Part shown: positions 45,501-53,317 of the stretch, piece after piece | How positions within the stretch are numbered: position 1 is the first letter of the stretch | Layout of the letters: every line of letters begins with the position of its first letter | Source of the DNA: Gnetum montanum | Taxonomy: Eukaryota > Streptophyta > Gnetopsida > Gnetales > Gnetaceae | Assembly (NCBI GenBank): GCA_015680685.1 | Contig: MNCI01035134.1 | Location: 32,997-86,313 of the forward strand | Direction of reading: 5' to 3' | Length of the DNA stretch: 53,317 nucleotides | Program-made: the position numbers and the translations under genes | Notes under the pieces: generated by a model | Told to the model about the DNA's origin: nothing | The model's database searches: none | The model's input: the letters and a program-made list of their open reading frames with translations, nothing else

Positions 45501-46542
45501 CTTTTTGAGCCACTGAACCAATCCCTATGACCAGATTAGAAGGGTCGAGCATTTGCTGAGTGAACAAATTCTATAGTACTACCATTTATTCCTTACTTAA
45601 GGGGTGTCTTGATGATTTTGAAGGAGAGGAAGGTATTTCTTTAGTTGCTACACTAGTACCATTACTTTCTTTCTCAAATCGGAAGCATGATGATTTTTAG
45701 TTAGCAAGTTTCCTGTGGGTTTGCTAGCAAGCTTCTCTAGTATGACTAGGCTTCTGATAGTGATCGCACCAAGGCTACCCTTTCTTCATATGGGAACTAT
45801 AACCTTGTGCAACTTAAGCCAAACCTTCGTTGGTTGGATGGTTTAGACGGAGTATAACGTTTTTCCTGCTTTCTTTTCATTGTACTTTAGAGGCAACCTC
45901 ATAAAGACTTGGTAGTGGTTTGATTGCTAAAACATGTCCATAAACTTCATCTAGGTTTTTGTTTAAACCTAAAAGAAACTTATAGATTTGTTTCTTTTCA
46001 ACAATATTTTTATACTTGTTGGCATCATTTGGATAGCCCCATTTTATGGTCTCAAATAGATCTAATTGTTGTCAATATTGATTTAATTGATTGAAATATT
46101 AAGTAATAGACAAGTCCCCTTGGTGTAAGTCATGAAGAATTCCTTTTATCTCAAACGCCTCTATAGTGTCTTCTTTATTGGAGTATGTTTCTCTCGTAGC
46201 CTCCTAGATCTCCTACGGTGATTCATAGAGCATAAAATCTTCTCTGATGTTATTTGTCATCAAGTTGATCAACCAAGACATAACCATGTTATGTTTAGCC
46301 TTCCAACTCTAATACTTTGGATCTTTCTTTGTTGGTTGAGTAGCTACTCTAGTGAGATATTCATCTTTGTCCTTGCCACACAAGAAAATCATACTTGAAT
46401 GGGACCATTGAAGATAATTCTATCCATTCAGCTTGTGACCCATCATGAGGATAGTAGAATTTTTTGAACCACCATTAGTACTTAGAATCAAGTTGCTATT
46501 AGGAGCAGGGGTGACATCTACCATTGTTATGGATGTAGCCAT
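42533..46542 (-). pseudogene. Copia gag, protease, integrase and reverse transcriptase
   Basis: Minus-strand polyprotein from ATG 46542 (MATSITMVDVTPAPNSN). gag: LQWSHSSMIFLCGKDKDEYL, then a zinc knuckle CDHYQKPSHTREAC (45727-45768; second cysteine lost). Protease: STWIVDFRASNHMTRDS near 45460, where DFR replaces the catalytic DSG. Pre-integrase LWHHRLAHPSFLYLKRLFP (about 45030). Integrase: FVSFVDDHARLTWIFLMKEK, ILRTDNAKEYFN, TPQQNGIAKRKN and KCVFLGYSPNQKGYTCYCPS (to about 44180). RT: ETWDLFELLEGKNTIGCKWI, LDIENAFLNEDLEEEVYMDI and IIIIYVDDIILTRND with YVDD intact (about 43120). The frame continues to TWRSKKRLVVA, where the Tat-like insertion starts. Many stops are present. The sole continuation is 21988-22341. 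Confidence 0.87.
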
Positions 46543-46585
46543 GAGGATAGAAAGAAATAGAACAAGGAGAGAAATGAACAACTGT

Positions 46586-47471
46586 TGATGAGTGGTGAGG
46601 TACCCCTACACTCAACTATATAAATACAAGCATTCATTCATGATCCGGTCAAACTCCATAGACAGACTACTTGTGGTATCTAAATAGTTACTCATTGATC
46701 ATAGTTTTTTGTCTTCCCACTTGGACTAGTATTTGCTTTGTCACATATGATTTAGTCCAAAGTGAGGTGTATGATGTGGTCCTAAGCTAGTGCTACTCCT
46801 AGAGGCAATGGAAATAACTTTGATTAACCTAAGAGGGAAAGGGTGAAGAGAGTCTAAGCTAGCCTAAGTGCGATGAGCATCCGTCCCTTAATTATCTGTA
46901 CATATTTTGGACCTCATGTACTACCACTGGGATTACCAAGCGCATGTCCTAGGTATGCTATTAGGATACCAAGTAGTCACACTTAAATGCTCGTGATTAA
47001 TTCATACTCATTCTGCATTTACTAGCAGGGATAGGAGATGAGGGTAGAGAAATATTTATTATGAAAGCAATAAATAATAATTAAAATTAAGTGAATTCTA
47101 TAATGATGGAGTAATCTTGATCTTTACTTCTAGTCATGTGCATGTCCAAGTATGTCACACTCGCAATAAAGGTTTCATACAATCACAATCATCACACTAT
47201 AGGCATGCACTAGGGAAAGGGTTGAGAGGAAAAACTGACAAAAAGATCCTACTCTAATACTAACTTCCTATGACTTTCCTATGTGCCCAATTGTGTATTT
47301 ATAGGCTCACATAGGAACTGTGATATCGCGTATTTGATATTGCTAGCCAGGTCGTGATATTGCGTACTCAATATTGAGGGTTTGATATCAGGGGTTTGAT
47401 ATTAGCACCTAGTTAACAAGGGTTTGATATCTAGTGTCCAATATCAGCACCTGACAAACCATGAATCATCA
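46586..47471 (-). repeat. 3' LTR of element C
   Basis: 886 bp from TGATGAGTGGTGAGG to CATGAATCATCA on plus; in element orientation it starts TGATGATTCATGG and ends CACTCATCA. A cluster of GATATC/GATATT motifs lies at 47318-47450, with a TATA box on minus (CCTATAAATACAC) near 47290. This matches the U3 layout of the solo LTR. Confidence 0.83.
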
Positions 47472-49990
47472 TACCCCCATGACTAAATAAAAACTCGTCC
47501 TTGAGTCAAAGAAAGTGAGGAACAAGCTTAATTGATTACACAATCGATAGGTATGGGATTATTAACTAACTAGAAATTTATTGATGCTGCAGTGGAGAAT
47601 TGAAAATGATAAAATTAGGACACAGACACAAAATTACAAAATTTATTGAAACTCATGTGGTTCTTGGTGGCAGTGGTTCCTCCATGGGTCTCTTCTCCTT
47701 GTCTTGTGCTCCAGGCTTTGAGATTGATACTGTTGAAGAAGCACCTAACGTTTCTCCTCTTCTATTTGAGGATTATGAGCCATCCATGCTGATGTTCCAA
47801 TGTTTGATGGAGTCAACACTTTCCACGGACATGACACTTGCGGGAACACTTGATTGGCCTTGATATGCCATGCCACAAATAGCTGTTATTCCTCTTCATA
47901 GGTTTGGGCCCTGACCTCTCCACCTTTTGCTTGGCCAGATTGTGTAGTGATAGGAGGTCCTTGATGGATGCTAAATGATTGTGCCTCTCGCTCTGCATGT
48001 TCTGCATGAGGTCCTTGGTCTTTGCCTTCCCTTGGGCATTCAGTTACATCTTGAGAAGGTCCTCCTTGTTGTCCTATTTTAGGGGCCATCTATAATCACA
48101 CAAAGATTAATTGTTAGTAAGGTTATTGAAAGAAGTTCAATTATTTCATACCTTATTCATTTCCTGTAATAAATGTTGAATTCTTTCCTTAGTGTGATTT
48201 TAGAGTTAGAAATTTTTTCAAGGAAGTTGCCCTAAAAGTTTAATGTCTAATTTGATTTGTTTAGGTGACACATAAAAAGACATGTAATGGTTTTGAGGAA
48301 CGTTTGATAAAATGATGACAAAGGAAAGAATAGATTTAACAATGAAGTACTCAGAGCATATAAAATGATGTCATGGTATGCAACAGGTACAAATTACAAA
48401 ATTCATGCAAGTGGGTCCTCCCCAAAGCAAGTTCCAACCTATAATGCCCTTGCATAACCACACCTTAAAATATCTGTAGGCATGAGAAGGGTTAAATGTA
48501 ATCTAAAATGATGCAAAAACACACACACACATGTTGATACTACCATGATGAGGTAGGAATTCTATGCTGCATAAGATACGAGTCACAAATACATGAATAG
48601 CGAGATGAGGTGAATTGTAGAAGGGATTGCAGAGATTGGGACATGAAGTAATTGACTTAGGGCATAATGAATCTTGAGTGTAAGATCTGATTAATGTGTC
48701 ATTCACTTGTTGCTCCAAAATCAAGATCAAGTCCATTCCTCTGATTAGTGACATCGCATTATTTCATCCCATGATGGACAACCATAAGAGTACCATGACA
48801 ACAAGGAGTATGATCATTTGGCATTTGGTTCAAGGGAGGAGTGATTTGGAATTGCTTTGCAGCACTTTGAGCTTGATCTTTTCTTTTTCTTTTTATGTGG
48901 CCACTTTAGTACACTCTTCTTGCTCTCTCTCTATTTTTTGAATGCTTAATCTAGAGAAGCCACCTACCTTCAGGCATGGGTGCATGTCTTTCTAGTGGGA
49001 CCTCCTAGAATAGCATTGGTTTTCTTGAGTGAGTGCCTTTATTACTCTTACTCCCATTTTTCATTAGATCTACAAGGATCTTGGTACACCCAGGCTGCAT
49101 GGTAACTCCTTCAGATGTTACCAAAGAGAATCCACAACTTCCCTTGATGTCACACCCTGGCCATTTCCTGTTAGTCCATCATTTTTTGCTCTAAGCATAA
49201 TAAGCATAAAATTACTTTAAGTTTTAATGATGTGAAGAATATCATCATACCCAGAGTAGAACCTCTTATTAATAGAATGGTTGGGTGGATGTGGTGGGCT
49301 CGCTGTCCAAATAATTAGTCACTCGAGACTTGATAGCAAAGAACAATACCTCAACCAATGAGTCACATGGGTGCTTTATTCATAGACTAGATTACTTATA
49401 AAAAGAAAAAAAGAAAAAAGAAATAAATAAAAAGATAAAATAACAAATTGAAAGATGAAAAACTAAAAAAAATTTGTAAAATTAAAGAAAAGGAAAAATA
49501 TTTATTAATTCTACTTGTTAGAATGGAGGATATCTCCCATAACTAATCAATTGAGCATGGCTAGAATTAATAAATGGAAGGTTAGGATCCATGCATGTTG
49601 GAAATATTGGGGCTCGATCATATCAAAACCACTGGGTGTCTTTTGATGTGGTGGTTGGAATGTGCCCAAACTGGGGTTCACACACTTGATTAATGTTGAC
49701 AGTGGGGCAAGTTATAAGATGTGGTTAATTGATAAGGAGTTGACCCACTATGACATCCATGATTGTAAGATGGTATGCAAGGATTGGAATGTCTCCCTAC
49801 GTGGCTATATTCGTTGGGCCCCATAGTTGTTGGAGTGTTGAGTGGTGTCCTGGATAAGGTAACACAAGGTGTTGGGTTTGAGGAGAAAGATGCACCACAG
49901 TGTTCAACTTGTGCTAAGTGGGAGGATGCAATGGTCTCAAAACTATGCTATCCCTTTCTATTGTCATGTCTAAAGAAGGGGCACCTTTGA
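47472..49990 (-). other. 3' non-coding region of element C
   Basis: Begins next to the LTR with CATGGGGGTA (polypurine-tract position, 47472-47481 on plus) and ACTCAAGGACGAGTTTTTATT. Matches to element A's 3' region are noted near 47500-47560 and 48420. A short (AC)7 microsatellite lies at 48519-48532. Open frames (47600-47863, 47813-48089) show no recognised domain. Confidence 0.55.
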
Positions 49991-50601
49991 TGTTGTGGAG
50001 GATTCCCACTATGGTTGATAATAGCAAAAAAGTAACGTTTGTGGGTTGATGCTATGATGCAAATCCTTTTGGCATAACTGGTGGTGATGTAGAAGGAGGT
50101 AAAGGATGAGAATATTGAGTCTAAGAAGAAGTGTAAGGCACATGAGGTGGTGATCATGTTGGATAGGATATGGGTTGATAGTATTTAGGAGAATGATAAC
50201 AATGTGACGAGATAGAGGATGTTGACCCAATTGGGGAAATAGGATGCTGAATCTAATAAGCGCTTGGGCTCCGATAATATGAAGGGTGTGACTAGTTTGA
50301 GGGTGGCCTCCCCCATGACTGGGATCTTTGCCACTATGATTAAACATAGTATATTTGTACGAACTCTGAATGCTCATGCAAATGTAACAAGATTGGACAT
50401 TGACCTTTGGGGTGATCGTATAGGCAAATGTTACACTAATGCGTATGATTAGCAGTTGAGTTCTTATTCTCTTCAACCTTTCTTTCCAATTGTCTAAGGG
50501 TGTTCTATCTTGCTTCTTGGTTTGTCATGGTTCTACCTCTCATAGTGTTGGCATATTCTCCACATTTTTCATGTATCCATTTCATCATCTTATTGATCTC
50601 C
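49991..50601 (-). pseudogene. gag fragment of element C
   Basis: Minus strand reads EINKMMKWIHEKCGEY, then EARNTLRQLERKVEENKNST across stops, then the zinc knuckle CNICLYDHPKGQCP (50397-50435), matching CEICQYNHPKGCCP of element A. A proline/serine/tyrosine-rich tail follows (SHPSYYRSPSAY, HPLPPSTSPPV), like the tail of A's gag. Stops and shifts are numerous. At 50601 the gag is fused directly to LTR sequence, so its N-terminal half has been deleted. Confidence 0.72.
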
Positions 50602-51491
50602 ACAAGTGTTTATGCATGATCAAGTCAAACTTTGTAGATGGACTAGTTGTGGTATCTAGATAGTTACTTGTTGATTGCGGTTCACTATCTTCCCACCTAG
50701 ACTAGTATTTTCTTTGTCATATATGGTTTAGTCCAGAGTGAGGTGTATGATGTGGTCCTAAGCTAGTGCTACTCCTAGAGGTAATGGAAATAACTTTGAT
50801 TAACCTAAGAGGGAAAGGGTGAAGAGAGTCTAAGCTAGCCTAAGTGTGATGAGCATCCATCCCTTAATCATCCGTACACATCTTGAACCTCATGTACTAC
50901 CACTGGGATTACCAAGTGCATGTCCTAGGTATGCTACTAGAGTACTAAGTAGTCACACTTAGATGCTTGTGATTAAGTCATACTCATTTTGCATTTACTA
51001 ATAGGGATAGGAGATGAGGGTAGAGAAATATTAATTATGAAAGCAATAAATAACAATTAAAATTAAGTGAATGCTACAATGATGAAGTAATCTCGATCTT
51101 TATTGTTGGTCATGTGCATGTCCAAGTACGTCACACTCGAATAAATGTTCCATACAATTACAATCATCACATTGCGGGCATGCACTGGGGAAAGGGTTGA
51201 GAGGAAAAACTAACAAAAAGATCCTACTCTAATACTAACTTCGTATGAATTTCCTATGTGCCTAATTGTGTATTTATAGTCTCACACATGAACCACGATA
51301 TTGCATATCCAATATCACTAGCTAGGCCACAATATCGCGTACTCGATATTGAGGGTTCAATATGAGGGGTTTGATATTGGGACTCATCAGATATCAGGGG
51401 TCCAATAATAGGGGTTTGATATCAGCACCTAGTTAACAAGGATATGATATTAAGGGCTTGATATTATCAACTAACAAACCATGATTCATTA
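50602..51491 (-). repeat. 5' LTR of element C, 3'-truncated
   Basis: Aligns with 46625-47471 of the 3' LTR (for example CTAAGCTAGTGCTACTCCTAGAGG in shorter form near 50757 and 46781, and the GATATC-type cluster at 51297-51470). The terminal TGATGAG...TATATAAATACAAG portion is absent at the 50602 side. In element orientation this is the end of U5 next to the primer site. Confidence 0.8.
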
Positions 51492-51700
51492 GCTGTGATG
51501 GGAGAATGAGAGCCATGTCTACTTTTGTTGGAAGAGAGAGGGAAAGAAAGTTCAATGTTGCCAATGATGAGCACATGTTTGATGCTGTTGGTGAGAAGGA
51601 AAAATTCATCGTTGCTAAAGGAGAAGAGAGTGAGATGAATGAAAGAGAGATGAATAGGAGAGGACCAAATGGTTGAGGATAGAATTGCTCAAGAAAATAT
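51492..51700 (-). other. 5' leader of the copia element
   Basis: About 209 bp between the primer-binding site and the insertion point of element C. The remaining 43 bp of leader lie at 46543-46585. It is pyrimidine-rich in element orientation (TCTCTCTTTCATTCATCTC), with no clear coding content. Confidence 0.55.
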
Positions 51701-51709
51701 CTGATACCA
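51701..51709 (-). promoter_or_regulatory. Primer-binding site of the copia element
   Basis: Minus strand TGGTATCAG directly follows the LTR end AACTACA. It is complementary to the 3' end of initiator tRNA-Met, the usual copia primer. Confidence 0.88.
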
Positions 51710-51996
51710 TGTAGTTATTTAGAAGAGTAGAGAATTGAATTTTTATTCCTTGATGAATCAAGTGTTACAATGAGCCCTTTTATACATGAATATGGACACT
51801 ATTTTTAGAAGGAATAATTAGAAATTCATCATTATGGGAAAAAAAAATCACCATGAAATCCGGAACCATAAAATTAGGAAATTTGCCTAATCTAAAAAGT
51901 TGGAATTGGGATGACAACAAATCCCATTAATTTAGGAAACTACGAATAAGAATTACAGCTATAAATAACCCTTAAAAATTGGTACGGATTTTCACA
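51710..51996 (-). repeat. 5' LTR of the copia element
   Basis: 287 bp, TGTAGTTATTTAGAAGAGTAG to GGATTTTCACA on plus. Adjoined by the primer-binding site on the internal side and the ATTTC target duplicate on the outside. Confidence 0.88.
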
Positions 51997-52001
51997 ATTT
52001 C

Positions 52002-53317
52002 ATTTGTATGGTTAAGTGTGGTTGAGGTGTAAGATATTTATATTTTTAATTTTTTATCTCTAAAAATATTAAGAAGAAAAAAGGTTGAAACATTTAACTT
52101 AAACTAATTAATGACTAAACTATCCTAAACATAGGGTATCCATTTCCATTTTTAGTACACATTTTGAACTTGTACTAACACCTCTAGGTTACCAAGTGCT
52201 TACTAGTCGGCATATCAAGCATTCACTACTAAGACTACCAAGAAGTAGTATATTATGCCTAAAGTGGTCATGCTCTTGTTAATATGGAATGAAATATTAA
52301 ATATTTAACATCTCATTCCATGAGGTTGTGGATGCTCTTCTTAATATGTCATTAGTATAATAGGTGATTCCTCCTCTTTGGTAAATTTTCCTAATTAGCC
52401 ACAAAAAGGGAAGTGTCTTTCTATCTTCTTTGTTCTACTTAAATAGTTTATCAATCTTTAGAAATATTAGTTGAGGTAGGTTCACTAGAAATAATTTGCT
52501 AAGGGCTACACATGCTCTTACAAAAAATGATGTGATTTTACTTGGATGTACCATTAGGTTCAAATGGTACATCATAATCTTGAACTAGACCCTTTTAGCT
52601 TGGAACAAGAAATTGATTTCATTTTTATTTATGCCATAAGTTCTTTACATTCATTTGAATTTAGTGTATGCTTTCATGAACATCATAGAAACTTGAGTTC
52701 CACTATTAGATATTCTCAAGGCTTATGTATTGTCATCTATAAAGTAGAAAATCATGATGTCTTGATTTTTACTATTGCATCCTTTTGGTGATTATTCTAG
52801 GAAAAAAATGTTTTGCTCAAATATTGCTCCCCATTGGTTGAGATTGTGGGCTAAAGATGAGAGGCTTATAATTGATCTTATGCTTCTTATGTCATAATAT
52901 CCATAAAGGATCCCATGCTAGACTTTAATAGGACTGCTTTATAAACCTTCTTCTCTCTTATTCTTGCCAAGCCTACATCTATGAGGATCATCTTGAGGTT
53001 TGACTATGGTTGAGGTACTTCTCCTTGCATAGATTGTCTAGTATAAATTGTGGGAATTTGTCTCATCAACTAGCCCTTAAGTTCTTTTCTTGTAAATCCT
53101 ATTGCATGAGATTTTTGTTGCTATTACTTTTGCTCATATCCACATCTTTGTTCTTATTTCATATGATTTGAATGAACCTCCTACATCCAAAATGCATTTA
53201 GGCATCGTTTACAATGACTACAAGATCAATTATTAAATTTTAAAATATTTTATAATTATTTTACCCTTAATAAACCTTTGGATATTAGCTTAATTTTAGA
53301 AAAATTGAATGTTTAAG
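52002..53317. other. Flanking DNA without recognised genes
   Basis: AT-rich. A stretch around 52150-52290 (TACTAACACCTCTAGGTTACCAAGTG) weakly resembles the interior of the TGATGA-family LTRs (TACTACCACTGGGATTACCAAG near 46920 and 50895) and could be an old LTR piece. The open frame 52564-52791 (75 codons) has no recognised domain. Confidence 0.45.

Larger units (their letters stand above)
46586..51491 (-). mobile_element. Deleted TGATGA-family Ty3/gypsy element C
   Basis: Minus-strand element of 4.9 kb within the 5' leader of the copia element, between its primer-binding site and gag ATG. Target duplicates: ACTGT (46581-46585) and GCTGT (51492-51496). The 3' LTR is complete. The 5' LTR lacks its last roughly 40-60 bp, and the primer site and gag start are also gone. 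Internally there is a gag piece and a 3' non-coding region, with no protease, RT or integrase recognised. Confidence 0.8.
21709..51996 (-). mobile_element. Ty1/copia retrotransposon, interrupted by two nested insertions
   Basis: LTRs at 51710-51996 (5', 287 bp) and 21709-21982 (3', 274 bp) bound a minus-strand element flanked by ATTTT (21704-21708) and ATTTC (51997-52001), a 5-bp target duplication with one mismatch. Removing the 22342-42532 and 46586-51491 insertions leaves about 5.2 kb in canonical order: LTR, tRNA-Met primer site, leader, gag, protease, integrase, RT, RNase H, polypurine tract, LTR. Integrase before RT fixes the copia type. LTR copies differ by many substitutions and an indel of about 13 bp, so the element is old. 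Confidence 0.88.

Noticed and set aside
52564-52791. 75-codon plus frame near the right end
   Set aside because: No recognised domain and an ordinary length for AT-rich DNA.

Overview
This window is nuclear DNA from a seed plant, most probably a conifer. It is AT-rich and intron-bearing, and almost all of it is old, mutated LTR retrotransposon sequence. One host gene looks intact. The piece of a Penelope-like element with a GIY-YIG domain supports a conifer, because such elements (the 'Dryad' family) are described from conifers among plants. Species cannot be named from the sequence.

Layout. 1-10,075: remnants of one Ty3/gypsy family whose LTRs run TGATGA...TCATCA. Element A (gag and protease, then a 3' non-coding region) is followed by element B (gag, protease, RT, RNase H, integrase), both on +. 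The A/B junction holds a suspicious inverted repeat bounded by single Ns. 10,079-11,230: an LTR, primer-binding site and gag start of another element (+). 11,250-13,500: gag and 5' LTR of element D, same family as A and B (-). 13,500-15,760: no gene seen. 15,764-18,179 (-): a three-exon SEC14/CRAL-TRIO lipid-transfer gene of 330 codons. 19,282-20,090: 3' end of a Penelope-like element (+). 20,090-21,708: AT-rich, no gene.

21,709-51,996 is one nest of four elements, each boundary marked by 5-bp target duplications. A Ty1/copia element (-) is the host. A 20.2-kb Tat/Ogre-like Ty3/gypsy element (22,342-42,532, -) sits in its RNase H region. A solo LTR (22,859-23,841) sits inside the 3' LTR of that large element. 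A deleted TGATGA-family element, C (46,586-51,491, -), sits in the copia 5' leader. Removing the inserts leaves a copia element of about 5.2 kb. 52,000-53,317 is flanking DNA with no recognised gene.

The most unusual object is inside the large Tat-like element. Its gag-protease part (40,419-36,681) and RT-RNaseH-integrase part (30,445-26,900) are separated by 6.2 kb. That spacer carries, on the opposite strand, a decayed gene of about 10 exons (31,349-36,124). It has its own TATA box, GT-AG introns, an acidic linker and a coiled-coil-like C-terminal part, and hairpin-type tandem repeats flank it on both sides. I do not recognise the protein family.
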